Shown: positions 9,923-19,906, counted from the stretch's first letter. The stretch: 64,000 nt of DNA from Mesostigma viride (GCA_009746045.1 RPFO01000154.1:7965693-8029692), one strand, 5' to 3'. Notes: generated by a model not told the origin, from the sequence alone. A program made the numbers and translations.

Positions 9923-12700
9923 CTATAGCCCCCCCATGTCCTCTACGAGCTGTTCTTTGAAGGTGCGGGCCTTGCGGCGTCTAGCATTGTGGGGCCCGGC
10001 ACACGCAAGGAGGTGCCGGCCAGGCTGAGCTTGGCGCGCAGTCCCGTGGGGGGGCCACGTGATGTGTCTACCTGGTTGGTGCGAGCTAAGTGCCCTACTA
10101 GCTGCAGGCGCCGCTGCATGATGCTGGCCGGTGATATATGGCATGCCGAGGTATGAAGCCCTCGCTGCGAACATGAGCAGCGTATCCTACACTAAAAATG
10201 GATCGTAGCATGTTGGTGACCGCGCCATCCAGCGTTCTGGCAAGGTCGGCAGTGAGGGTCCACGTCTCGGCCCGGTACGTAAGAACAGGGAGGACCAGGT
10301 CCTGTTTCTCTATCTTGCCCATTGAAGGGTTTGCGCCACAGGGCCCGGTATTGGCGTAAAGCGTGCCAGGTGAGGGAGATGCGGTGGTCCACATCGGCCT
10401 CGCAGCTGGGGAGTAAGCTACCCAGCAACTTGACGCGGTCCCGATACAGGACTTGAGAGCCATCAAGGAGAAAGAGGTCGGGCGGTGGCTGAGTGAGCCC
10501 AATTGCCAGAGCCTCAGTCTTCTTGCTGACCTCAAGCCCCACCGCACGGGCCTCGATTGCCAGGCAGTCAAGCCACGTCTGCACGTGCTCAGTGCCCTCG
10601 AAGAGGGTGGTGTCGTCTGCATAGATGATGTCCACCAGCCGAATTAATCTCCCTTTCCGTCGGCCCCGCCATGCCAGAAACGGTTGTCGACCTGCACCCG
10701 CCTGGTTCCCGACCCACAATGCGGGCAAACCGCTTGCGCGCCTGAATCTGACATGACGTATTCGACCACAATAATGAACAGGTTGGGTGACAGCACGCAG
10801 CCCTGCCACTCACCCTTCTGTAAAGGGCATAGTGGCGTGGTCCCGTAGGAAGTGCGCACCGAAGTGGTGGACCCTTCAGACAGGTTGCGGAATCATGACA
10901 GCAATAAGGGGGCGGGGGATCCGGAACAGAGCGAGGATGTCGACGTTTCTGGCCTGCCTGCGCTGAGGGATCCCACAGCGCAGGCAGGCCAGAAAACCGA
11001 ATCGAAGGCTTTGATGAAGTCCACTGAGCACAAGGTGCAGAGGGGACTCACCATGCAGGCTGAATTAAGGCGATGCAGTTCTTCCACGAGGCGGCGAGTA
11101 GCGAAGAGCGCTTGTACTGTGTTGCGGCCTGGACGGACTGCCGTGCTGAGTCTCGCTGAGGTGGCCGTCCAGGGCCGTGCGCAGGCGGATCAGGATGAGC
11201 CGCATGAGAAGCTTGAGGGGGGCACTTTGGATGCACACCCCTATATTCTGATCAGGCATTCCGCAAAGGTGAAAACCATTTGCGTTCAGTGCCGGGCCGC
11301 GGAAAACGCGGAAACTGAACGCGATCTGCAAATGAATCCGACCGGAATCGAACTGGGGACCTCTCGCACCAATTTTGCTGACTATAGGACGGACCCCTAT
11401 ATAGTTGCCGGGGTCGGCAGGCGACCCCTTGTGCTTGTTGTACAGCATCGTGCGAAAACTCAGTGTTGCCAGGCCGCTGGGGTACGTGGTTGCGGACGAC
11501 AGCAGAATGCGGTTGCAGATATCCCGGAAGAGCAGCATGACACCAGCGTCCTCAAACTCGGGGCCGAGTTTCACGACCGCGGCCGGAATCTGGTCTGAGC
11601 CTGTGGCGGCGTCGTATAACGCAGGCGCTGGACCGCCTCCGTGACCTCGCGGGAGGTGAAAGGAGGCATGTCTGCATGACGGGTCGCCGAGCGGGCCGGG
11701 CAGCGGGGGGACTAGGTAATCCGCCGCTGACCTGCCGTGGGCGGGGGCGGGGCGGGGGCGGGGGCCCGGCCGTGGGCCGCCGGCCAGGGCTGCCGGGCGG
11801 GCGGCGGCGGCTGGTAGCGGGGGCGGCGGCGCAGCTGTCCCCACCAAGCAAAACCTCTGCAGTGGCCGCGGCCCAGGTACGGAGCCGCTTGGCCGGTGCT
11901 CCGGGAACATCGTGGCGGTGGGGTGTCCGAGGCGCTTGTGACCAGCTACCAGGCCCCTAGCTTCAGTGCCGTCGTTCTTCGATCAGACTGCCGGCAGGAC
12001 GCGCGCAGGTCCTTGACCATCTGCTGAGCGTCGGGCCTTCTCAGCTCGCTCGTAGGCGACCGGCCGCAGAGCCCCTTGCAGCGGAGGCTTGGCGGTCGGG
12101 TCCCTGTTGCGGCGGAGCATCTGCCTAGTAGCGGCGACCACTGTCGCTGCTTGGCGGTGGACAGCAATTAGCTGTCGGCGCTGTCAGGCAAGGAGGGGAG
12201 GTTGCGGGCAGCCAGACAGTACTTGGCAGCGATACCGCGGAGGATCACCGAAAAGTCACCTGGGGGCGGAATGGCGTGTAACTGCTGGCGACTGCCCCTG
12301 CATGGCGTTGAAGACTGCCAGGAATTCGTCCCGGTGCGTCATAGCGGCCTGCTCCTCTGCTGACATCTTGTCGGCGTCCTTCAGTACCCTCCTGAGCACC
12401 TTGAGATCTGGCTGAGGTGCCAGTTTTCGCGACGGTTTCACGCCAGGAAACCGCAATCTGATGCGCGCGAGCACGAGGGCGGTGATCAGATTCCACCGTG
12501 CATGCTGACAGAATCTTGCAGCACGCGAGCATCCACAACTGAGGGGCGCTGAGCCCGGCGTACGCAGATATAGTCAAGGCATACCACCCGATCCGACGGC
12601 CCCAAAAAGGTGGCAAGCTGCTGGGCGGGGCGTGCGAAAGAAGCTTTGCATGCAACCAGCGCAGATTCTGCCAACAGATCCGAAAAAAAATAGATCCGTG
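9923..12700 (-). pseudogene. Endonuclease and reverse transcriptase remains of the 9614-12751 LINE
   Basis: From 12700 downward: RVVCLDYICVRR and a shifted SDHR tetrad resemble the C-terminal end of AP-endonuclease-type LINE nucleases (LDYI...SDH). Then FRTMLYNKHKGSPADPGNY (RT block 1, split by the SINE), VDFIKAFDSVFW (motif A), LQKGEWQGCVLSPNLFIIVV (motif B), IIYADDTTLFEGTEHVQTWL (catalytic box) and LTYRAETWTLTADLARTLDG (thumb). Multiple frameshifts make it non-functional. A very GC-rich stretch (11690-11830) of unclear origin sits between the endonuclease and RT parts. Confidence 0.7.
11247..11392 (-). mobile_element. tRNA-related SINE
   Basis: Flanked by ACCCCTATAT at 11237-11246 and 11393-11402. 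The homologous LINE sequence at about 21475-21510 lacks the insert, so it serves as an empty site. The minus-strand sequence starts with a tRNA-like head containing a B-box-like GTTCGATTCC and an A-box-like TAGTCAGCAAAATTGG, then a tail region rich in TTTTCCGCG ending in TGATCAGAATA. Copies occur at 23072 and 23395. RNA polymerase III transcription is inferred. Confidence 0.75.
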
Positions 12701-12751
12701 TTACCGTTGGCCGTCGTGTTTGAGGGGGTGTACTGAGCGCCTCCAGTCATT

Positions 12752-13627
12752 GTACATTGTTGACGGATCATCCGCCAGTTCTATGAAGGGTCCCAAGCCC
12801 AGGTCCGTACCGCTGTCGGCGTCACTCCGGCATCCCCCCTGCACACCGCGGTGTGGCAGGGCTGTGTGCTCTCCCCATATCTATTCATTATTATTCATTA
12901 ATTAATAGACACGTGACTGCGTCACGTGAGCATAAGTCAATCCTCAGTGGGAGGGGAACATGGAATGGAATCATGATGTAAGCTATCTACGTCTTGGTTA
13001 CAGGGTTGTGGGCACCACGGCCCGAATCGCAATGAATGCAATACACGGTCACACGCGGAGCCCCCACAGACTAATTGGGCCGCACCGGGGTGGTCTCCTT
13101 CATCACTACTTGCCATCTTTCCATCATTGCACATGGTGGACTATATTATGAGGCGTGCACAAGCCCGCTTTGCCCGGAAGGAGGTGCGCCCGCCGGGGAT
13201 CGAGATCACAGAACGTACGCCAGCTACGGCGGGGTTGACTCGCCCAGCTACCGACTGAGCGATCTGGTCTATACGCTGCTGCCGGACACGACGCTCGTGG
13301 AGACCCCGGAGTCCGCCCAACTCTGGCTAGATAGCTTGTCACTGGAAGCACGGGCGGTGGGGCTTATATGATCAGCAAGAAAACGGTGGTCATGGCCATG
13401 AGGCCATCGGCTTCCCCGCTGGGACCACCCCACCCACCCTCCTCCTGCTGGACGGCAGCCCCCTCGATCCGGCCCGGCGACTCGCTTCAAGCTCCTCAGC
13501 AGCTGGCTCCCCTCCACGGCGGCAACGATCGATTGACATCAACACCCGCATTGGCCAGGCCTGGGCGGCCCTCCGCTGCCTCGACAGCTAGGTTCTGGAC
13601 ATGTCGCTACCTGAGTGAGCGGCGCAA
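12752..13627 (+). pseudogene. LINE-C reverse transcriptase, palm region
   Basis: RIIRQFYEGSQAQVRTA, then VWQGCVLSPYLFII (motif B) up to 12896. After a 229-bp minus-strand LINE-A insert comes VDYIMRRAQARFARKE, YRLSDLVYTLLPDTTLVETP and AQLWLDSLSLEARAVGL. The position of the catalytic YADD box reads YTLLPD, so activity is lost. RIGQAWAALRCLDS continues to 13627, where an ORF1 element interrupts it. Confidence 0.75.
12897..13125 (-). mobile_element. 5'-truncated LINE-A 3' end inside LINE-C
   Basis: A TTAA tail and the CACGTGAC hairpin on the left, then LINE-A 3' UTR, about 90% similar by eye to the copies at 5615 and 6313. It splits the LINE-C RT between motif B and VDYIMRRA. The duplication at the junction (AT-rich, near CATTATT/CATCATT) is unclear. 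Confidence 0.75.
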
Positions 13628-14389
13628 TTAATTGATTAATTAAACACGTGCTCCCGTTGGGAGTCACGGAACACGGGAGTGCTTTTAATCCCTGTGTATT
13701 CACAACAGGAAGAAAGTGCAGAGACCCCCTTTCTCCTTCATGCCAGAGGCATGCCACAGCAGCAATCGGACACGATACAACCCGGCGAATTCTGTGGGCC
13801 GGTGCAATAAGACTCGCGTGAGCGCATATCATGGCAAGGATAGTGGGCAAGCAGGCGGAGCATAGATAGGGCGTAGCATCGCTGGCTGTACAAATGCTAA
13901 GCTAAGCTAAGGCTTTGTTTGGTTGTGTACCAGGCGTTAGGGCGGTGCACGTGACTAGGTATGGTGGCAAGGCTAGGTATTGCTAACATTGTAGGCAAGG
14001 CTGCCATGGCGGCAGTGACTAGTAACCAATGACAAGGGCTTATCTAGCCCGCAGGGGGGGTCCACATCTTGTACATGGTTGGATCAGGTCCCCGCCCCTC
14101 CAGTACACCTTGGGCTAGTCGATCTGGGGATCCTGCTTGTGGCGGAGATATTCCACCCACAGGTCGCGTCGCTGCTGCTGCTGAGCGGGGATCAGGTCGT
14201 CGTCCAGCGTCCAGGTGAGGTTGTGCAACCTCTTGCGACGAGAAAGGAACCGCTGCTTGTCCTCATCAGGGGACGGGCCGGGGAAGGTCAGAGCAGCTGA
14301 CTGGTGGGGGAGCCGCCTTGTCCCGTGAGTGGGGAAGGCGGTGGCACCCACACAGGTCACAGTTCTACAAGGCCCATGAGGGTAAGAGA
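13628..14389 (-). mobile_element. 5'-truncated ORF1-only element (same family as 14984-16978)
   Basis: A TTAATTGATTAATTAA tail and inverted GTGCTCCCGTTGGGAGTCAC hairpin on the left, then 3' UTR, then the C-terminal ORF1 codons on the minus strand (TWTLDDDLIPAQQQQRRDLW). GAGCGGCGCAA (13617-13627) and GAGCAGCGCAA (14390-14400) flank it, an 11-bp duplication with one mismatch. The ORF1 part contains small indels. Confidence 0.85.
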
Positions 14390-14663
14390 GAGCAGCGCAA
14401 GCCGGCATTCTGTTCATTAAGGCCCTTGTCCTCAGCATCCTCCTTTACGGCTGCGAGGCGTGGACCCTGGGCCAGGCGCTGAGCAAGCAGCTTGACGGCA
14501 CAGTCGCTCGAATGCTCCGTCACATCCTCGGCGTCCAAGAGCACCGCACGCGGGCCGAGCTCTACTGCGAGCTCCCTCTTGTCACCCATACCATCCGACA
14601 CCACCGCGTCCCCTCTTTGCCGGCCATCTGAGCTAGCCCGCACAGACCAGGTGAATATATATT
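14390..14663 (+). pseudogene. LINE-C reverse transcriptase thumb/connection region
   Basis: ILFIKALVLSILLYGCEAWT, LGQALSKQLDGTVARMLRHI, LGVQEHRTRAELYCELPLVT and HTIRHHRV match the region after the RT palm in LINE-A and the 60937 element. It ends at the ACAGACCAGGTGAATATATAT target used by three R2-like insertions and continues at 19099. Confidence 0.75.
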
Positions 14664-14827
14664 CATTGAGAATGATAGATTACGGAGGTGAGATGCCAGG
14701 GCATGCAACACAAGGAAAAACCTGATAACTGGGAGAATAACCCTGAAGAAAGTAATAGTAATCTGACACGGACATCCAAGGATCACGCCAGCTGCACAAG
14801 GTACAACTAACCTTTACCCAAATATAG
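14664..14827 (-). mobile_element. R2-B 3' UTR-only insertion
   Basis: Nearly identical to positions 24-172, the 3' UTR of the R2-B element at the window start, so it is a heavily 5'-truncated copy. It is bounded on both sides by GGTGAATATATATT (about 14650-14663 and 14828-14841), the same target used by the two R2-A copies to its right. Confidence 0.8.
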
Positions 14828-14983
14828 GTGAATATATATTACAAAATATATTTACTTACAGCAGAGTGAAATCACTCAAACCAAAGCAAACGCCCAGCTA
14901 TAAACATATATACAGAGCCATGTCAAAGCTCTATACTACGATAAGACCAATGGAAACGCCTAACGGGAGGAACCTAATAGCCC

Positions 14984-16978
14984 CGGGCTCAAATCGCGCG
15001 GAAATGCAAAGGCATAAGCACACGACGAAAATGGCTGACGGCGGTATGGCTGACGGCGGAGTTCAGATCTTTTGCGTCTGAGCCCCAAATTCGGTCAGAC
15101 CACTTGCATTCGATGCGCTTTTTTTGAGACGCACATGCCAGTATAATCGGTTACGGCTGAAACGCAGTATTGCCAAAGTTACGCACGTGACAAGCAGCTA
15201 TGACGACCCCAAAAGCAAAACGGGGTCTGGAAAAGGAGCTTGCCGGCTCCCAGCCCAACCCACTCGCCATCGTCCTGGCCCAGCCTCCTGGGCTCGCCAA
15301 TCCATCGCCAGCAAACCCATCGCCAAGCGCTTCGCCTGAACCCAAGAAACCATGCCACGACCACAAATGGCGACAGTGGCTACCCGATAACGACCGCCTT
15401 TTTTCTTTTCTGCACTGGCTGCAGCTTACCACAGCAGAATGCGCCGCAATCGTGCGTTACTTAGCACAGGAACGCAAGCTCCATGGGGTCACAGGGCCAA
15501 TCCCCGACGAGAACCTGGAGAGGTTCTTTAACAGGGGAGACCACCGCCTCGCTATCCTGTGCAGCTTCTTCCAGCTACCCCTGGACCAAATCGCCACCAA
15601 CATCCGCGCCCCAGCCCAGCCTGCGCAGCCGACAGCCACATCGGCTTCCTCCCTCTGCAAGGATGACATCCGAGCAGTGCTGGCGGAGGAGCACGTGACC
15701 TGGCCGTTGGCCGAGAAGCTGACCTCGCTGAACACGACACTCAACACGGTGGAGGCCCGGGTCTCCAATGTTGAAACCAAGGTCGTCCACAAGCTCCAAC
15801 CCCAGTTTACGGCGCTGCACACCGCGGCACAGGCATCTGAGACGCACGCGGCACTTGTCTCTCGCCTCAACCAGGTGGAGGGCAAGTGCGGCGTGCTCAT
15901 GAAGAAGCTTGAAGCCATCACCGCCCACACCGAGGCCCTTGCCTCACAGGTCCCAAAGATAGCGGAGCAGACGGCCACCATCGCATCCCAGCCACCCCGG
16001 CTGGATGCTGGTGACCTCCCGCCGCTCTCCTATGCGGACCTGCTGCGGACCGCGACCGCCTCCACCACCGACGCCATCGCTACGAAGCTCCAGGAGCTGG
16101 AAGACCTCCGCCAGGCTCAACAACAGGAGGCCACCGACCGCGCCCGCCGCGACTGCCGGGTGGTGCTACGTCGCTTCCCCCAGAAGCCAGGTGAGACGTC
16201 AACCTCCCTTGCCGACGAGCTTAAGGACCAGCTCCTTACCCTCATGGGCCTGGTAGGTGAGGTAGAACTGCGTGGGTGCCACCGCCTTCCCCACTCACGG
16301 GACAAGGCGGCTCCCCCACCAGTCCTGCTCACCTTCCCCTCCCGTGAGGACAAGCAGCGGTTCCTCTCTCGTCGCAAGCGGTTGCACGACCTCACCTGGA
16401 CGCTGGACGACGACCTGACCCCCGCTCAGCAGCAGCAGCGACGCGACCTGTGGCCGGAATACCTCCGCCATAAGCAGGACCCCCAGAAGCCCAAGGTGTA
16501 CTGGAGGGGCGGGGACTTGATGATCAACCACAAGATGTGGATGCCCCCAGCGGGCTAGAATAGCTTGTAGCCCTAGCTTGACTTCATTGGTAGTCACTGC
16601 CGCCATGGCAGCCATGCTTAGACTGTTTGCCTAGTTGTGCCACCTTACCTAGTCACGTGCACCGCAAACGCACGGTACACAACCAGCCATAGCCCGATAG
16701 CTTAGTCCTTGTACAGCCATGCTACGTCCTGGCTTCGATCAGATTACTTGCCCACGCTCCTTGTTATGATATGCTCACACGGGTCTTATTGCACCCACAG
16801 TATGCCGGATCGTTAGCGTGTCCGTTTAGCTAGCGCGCCCGAATGCAGCTGTGGCATGCCTTTGGCATGAAGGAGACTGGGGGTCTCTGCCCTTTCTCCT
16901 GTTGTGCACACACAGGGATTAAAAGCACTTCGGTGCTCCGTGACTCCCCAACGGGAGCACGTGTTTTAATTAATTAAT
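14984..16978 (+). mobile_element. ORF1-only retrotransposon, apparently full length
   Basis: An insert of about 2.0 kb with a 216-bp 5' leader, an intact 452-codon ORF1-like gene (15200-16558) and a 3' UTR of about 420 bp. It ends in an inverted-repeat hairpin (GTGCTCCGTGACTCCCC and ACGGGAGCACGTG) and a TTAA tail. TAATAGCCC flanks it (14975-14983 and 16979-16987). The R2-A copy 2 sequence at about 18757-18775 is the empty site. No reverse transcriptase is present, so mobilisation must have been in trans. Compare mammalian HAL1 elements. Confidence 0.85.
15200..16558 (+). CDS. L1 ORF1-like RNA-binding protein, intact (452 aa)
   Basis: Opens with ATG after a 216-bp leader and ends with TAG. 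Residues 1-50 are Pro/Ser/Ala-rich and basic. Residues about 55-130 form a helical, Trp-containing domain (CHDHKWRQWLPDNDRLFSFL, ENLERFFNRGDHRLAILCSF) that the truncated copies lack and that I do not recognise. About 160-320 is heptad-rich and probably a coiled coil. About 325-440 is the RRM/CTD-like part (RRDCRVVLRRFPQKPGETST, HRLPHSRDKAAPPPVLLTF, RFLSRRKRLHDLTWTLDDDL). The protein probably coats element RNA. No nuclease, RT or CCHC knuckle was seen. It could still be expressible. Confidence 0.85.
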   Translation: MTTPKAKRGLEKELAGSQPNPLAIVLAQPPGLANPSPANPSPSASPEPKKPCHDHKWRQWLPDNDRLFSFLHWLQLTTAECAAIVRYLAQERKLHGVTGPIPDENLERFFNRGDHRLAILCSFFQLPLDQIATNIRAPAQPAQPTATSASSLCKDDIRAVLAEEHVTWPLAEKLTSLNTTLNTVEARVSNVETKVVHKLQPQFTALHTAAQASETHAALVSRLNQVEGKCGVLMKKLEAITAHTEALASQVPKIAEQTATIASQPPRLDAGDLPPLSYADLLRTATASTTDAIATKLQELEDLRQAQQQEATDRARRDCRVVLRRFPQKPGETSTSLADELKDQLLTLMGLVGEVELRGCHRLPHSRDKAAPPPVLLTFPSREDKQRFLSRRKRLHDLTWTLDDDLTPAQQQQRRDLWPEYLRHKQDPQKPKVYWRGGDLMINHKMWMPPAG

Positions 16979-16984
16979 TAATAG

Positions 16985-18222
16985 CCCTGCTGCACCGCAA
17001 AATCAGCCCGCGTACGGCGGAGCATGATGTCAGCCATGGCCCGAGTCAGCGCCACCGACAAGCGCTGACGCCAATATGACGTCCAGCAGGTCCGCGCCGA
17101 CCATGGGGCCTGCTGGCCCTCCAGGTCGAGCCGGTCCTCGACCCGGAGCCGGCAACACTCCTTGAAGAAGGCGGAGGTCAGGGGCCCCATGGCCCCAAAC
17201 TCCTCCAGGACAAAAGGCACGACATGATGGTGCCCGACGTCGCCGTAGGCCAGGAGCTCGGCCTGCTCCGCCCGGTCCGCCGTGTAACCTGCCGTGAGGG
17301 AGGCCCCAGCCACGTGGCTAAGAGCCAAGGGTCGCGCCACCAAAACGTCAATAAGCAGATGCCGGCCACCCCCCTCAAAGTCCAGCACCACGATGGCAGG
17401 CCGGTGGTTGGGGGAATAGAAGGCAGCGCCATCCGCATCCTCGGACCGGATGTTCGCGTGCCGGGGGAAAACCGACCGAACCATGGCGAGCACCACCGTC
17501 AGGAGGACAGTGTGCAAATACAAATACCAATTCTGATTCTGTTGGCCCCCCATGCAGGCAAGGTAGTGAGTCCCCGTGGGATCCAGCGGCTGCCCACAGC
17601 TACCACGTACAAGGCCGCCCGGCCGGAACAAGAGGCTGCGGGGCAAATAGCTGGTGCCGGAGCGCCACCGAGTAGTGGCTGGGAGCTAAGGCGAATGGGG
17701 GGGCCATGGGAAGAGCACGAAGGTACGCCGAGCCCACACTCCGCAAGGAAAGCGAGAACAGCCACGCACGTCCCTGGGCGTTGAGGTCCGCGAAAAGAGC
17801 CATCCAATCAGCAGTGTGCAGAATACCCGCATAGGTTTTCTGGTGTTTATCGATGACGCGAGCAGGGAAGGCGGCGGGAGATTGAACGGAGGCGACCGAG
17901 GGAGTGCCGCGAGGGAGGTGGCGCTGTACCGCCTGAGCGGCACGGACGGGAGAACAGGCCTGCTGGATCTCAGCATAGGCCTCCTGGATGGCGGTGACGA
18001 AGGGCAAAGCCCGGCTGCTGGGGTCCAGGAGGTCAGGCGTTGCCGTTGCCAAAAGGGGCAGGAGCCGGCAGCTTTCCGCCCACGACTGAGCGACGGAGCC
18101 CAAAAATGCTGCTGGGGCCAGCCGGGCGGCACGAGTCAGACCACAGCCACCCATCCGTGCAGGCAGGGAGGCAATGTGAATAGCATGTGGCGGGAGGTCG
18201 GGGCCCGGGACCAGCTGCGGCT
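16985..18222 (-). pseudogene. R2-A C-terminal region (post-RT, CCHC, endonuclease), frameshifted
   Basis: From 18222 down: LPGPDLPPHAIHIASLPAR, MGGCGLTRAARLAPAAFLGS, DKHQKTYAGILHTADWMALF, then a frame change near 17630 and CGQPLDPTGTHYLACMGGQQ, ANIRSEDADGAAFYSPNHRP, VVLDFEGGGRHLLIDVLVAR and TSYWRQRLSVALTRAMADIM. The organisation equals the R2-B C-terminus. The endonuclease signature reads NHRPAIVVLD, so the Asp of the RPD core is Ala, and the first Cys of the knuckle region is disturbed. Two 3-bp duplications (near 17089 and 17139) distinguish it from copy 2. It is non-functional. Confidence 0.75.
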
Positions 18223-18307
18223 AGGTGAATATATATTTTAAAATATAATTACTTACAGCAGAGTGAAATCACTCAAACCAAAGCAAACGCCCAGCTATAA
18301 TAAATAT

Positions 18308-18682
18308 CGATGATGGGATAGCTTAGGCATTACAGCACTTGAAACGATATTAGCGCACAGCGTTATAGTACCTTCAATTAGCTCTGGCACCTTGTGGCCA
18401 TCAGCTTGCGCCTTAATTAGCCGACGTCTTGAGCCCACCTCACATTTGTAGCATAAGCTATGCGTCAGCCTACCTATGGTATTGCACTGGTTGTATTGCA
18501 CCCACAGTGTTGCGCCCCGGCACCATGCCGTGGAGAGAGCGCTCTGTGGCCTGCCCACCTGCGGCAGTGAGAGAAGCTAGGGCGCCCTCCCTCCTTCTCA
18601 CTGTGTATATAGGGTTGAAGGTTCCTTTACTCTGTATTGGCACCCACGTGACGCAGTCACGTGCTTATTAATTAATTAATTA
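18308..18682 (+). mobile_element. ORF1-only element 3' UTR fragment (same family as 7062-8416)
   Basis: Nearly identical to 8051-8416, including the hairpin CACGTGACGCAGTCACGTG and TTAA tail, with no coding part. The flanking ATAATAAATAT copies (18297-18307 and 18683-18693) are the target-site duplication inside the R2-A 3' UTR. Confidence 0.85.
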
Positions 18683-18766
18683 ATAATAAATATATATACA
18701 GAGCCATGTCAAAGCTCTATACTACGATAAGACCAATGGAAACGCCTAACGGGAGGAACCTAATAG

Positions 18767-19098
18767 CCCTGCTGCACCGCAAAATCAGCCCGCGTACGGC
18801 GGAGCATGATGTCAGCCATGGCCCGAGTCAGCGCCACCGACAAGCGCTGACGCCAATATGACGTCCAGGTCCGCGCCGACCATGGGGCCCGCTGGCCCTC
18901 CAGGTCCAGCCGGTCCTCCCGGAGCCGGCAACACTCCTTGAAGAAGGCGGAGGTCAGGGGCCCCATGGCCCCAAACTCCTCCAGGACAAAGGGCACCACA
19001 CGATGGTGCCCGACGTCGCCGTAGGCCAGGAGCTTGGCCCGCTCCGCCCGGTCCGCCGTGTAACCTGCCGTGAGGGAGGCCCCAGCCACGTGGCTAAG
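18767..19098 (-). pseudogene. R2-A C-terminal codons
   Basis: About 109 residues: AGASLTAGYTADRAERAKLL, YGDVGHHRVVPFVLEEFGAM, FFKECCRLREDRLDLEGQ and TSYWRQRLSVALTRAMADIM, matching the last part of copy 1 and of R2-B. The frame is open to the 5' truncation point, so this is only the tail of the ORF. Confidence 0.75.
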
Positions 19099-19475
19099 AG
19101 GTGAATATATATACCGATGTGGGCCCTGCGGGCGGGCTTAGGACTGGCCAACCAGGTAGACACCTCCTCCTATGGCAGCCGGGGTCCATTCGTCCCATCG
19201 CAACCCACTGGCAAACTTGCACGCGCCCCGCACCGATGCAGCGTGATCAGGGCGTACCGGCCTATGTGACACAATTGCTTGAGGATGCAGGGCTTCTGGG
19301 ATTTTCTCTACTCTGCGGCCGCATGATAGACAAGGAGAAATGGGCCGCCGTCTGCGATAAGCACCTTCCTGTGGGGCATGCTCCTGTTTTCTCCCCGCGG
19401 GTCCCGCGGCCCATTGGTAGAATGCAGGGTAGAATTAGTCCTCAGGTAGAGGTTATTGCCCCTCTGAGGATATAG
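19099..19475 (+). pseudogene. LINE-C ORF2 C-terminal region
   Basis: Reading on from TDQVNIYTDVGPAGG, the frame gives TGQPGRHLLLWQPGSIRPIA, GVPAYVTQLLEDAGLLGFSL and WAAVCDKHLPVGHAPVFSPR. The layout matches the C-termini of LINE-A (AQPGRYVLTW...) and of the 60937 element (GQPGRHILTWPGP...TYTQMLLDDL). It is the C-terminal end of the dispersed LINE-C. Confidence 0.6.
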
Positions 19476-19906
19476 CCGCTACACTATACCGCCTCGTCTG
19501 CCATTACAGTAGAGGATCGACAGCTCAGATGAGGATTATATCCCCCTCTAGTGACTATATGGTTGATATGGTTGGGGCATGTTGCAGACATGATTATTCA
19601 GCCATGTACATGTGTGCCTATGATGTGCCACACCCCAGATGCCTGCCTAGCTTTATCTAGTTATGCTGTGCCCACGCAGAGAGCTGCTCTTTGCTGAGAT
19701 GCCACGCTCTAGCTCTTGTATAGCCATGATTAGTCAGGCTAGCCATGATTAGTCAGGCTAGCCATGATTAGTCAGGCTTAGCCTAGCATGTGGCCCACGC
19801 GCATGTGCGCCCATAATGGCCCCCATGGATGCATGATGCCTTCAGTATTTGGCTACGCCATGCCTACATGGATGTTGCAGTCAGAATTTAGCCATGCTAT
19901 GCCTAT
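19476..19906 (+). other. LINE 3' untranslated region with a 19-bp triplication
   Basis: Non-coding sequence shared with the 3' UTRs at 59957-60400 and 62417-62790 (CATGTACATGTGTGCCTATG, ATGCCACGCTCTAG and similar). AGCCATGATTAGTCAGGCT is repeated three times at 19722-19778. It continues at 21531 after the inserted minus-strand LINE. Confidence 0.65.

Larger units (their letters stand above)
9614..12751 (-). mobile_element. Minus-strand LINE with APE-type endonuclease and RT, degenerate
   Basis: The left end has a long imperfect TTAATTAA tail, then the inverted hairpin core CTCCCGTTGAGGAG. The RT lies at about 9900-11610 and endonuclease-like remains at about 12240-12700. Flanking GTACATTG copies mark an 8-bp target-site duplication. 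A 146-bp SINE (11247-11392) interrupts it. At about 3 kb it is the longest LINE copy here that keeps part of an upstream domain. Confidence 0.75.
14842..18223 (-). mobile_element. R2-like element family R2-A, copy 1 (interrupted, 5' truncated)
   Basis: The minus-strand 3' UTR lies at 14842-14983 and the coding part at 16985-18222, separated by a complete ORF1-only element. The boundaries are the repeated GGTGAATATATATT motif (14828-14841 and 18224-18237). Copy 2 (18238-19098) shows the uninterrupted 3' UTR-to-ORF junction, which confirms the reconstruction. Confidence 0.8.
18238..19098 (-). mobile_element. R2-A copy 2, 5' truncated, interrupted by an ORF1-element 3' UTR
   Basis: 3' UTR at 18238-18307 and 18694-18766, coding remainder at 18767-19098. 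It is flanked by AGGTGAATATATAT on both sides (about 18223-18236 and 19099-19111). The 3' UTR is nearly identical to that of copy 1, so both insertions are probably recent. Confidence 0.8.

Noticed and set aside
15200-16558. Host gene with a coiled coil, unrelated to transposons
   Set aside because: Three diverged relatives in the window are each tied to a 3' hairpin, tail and target-site duplication.
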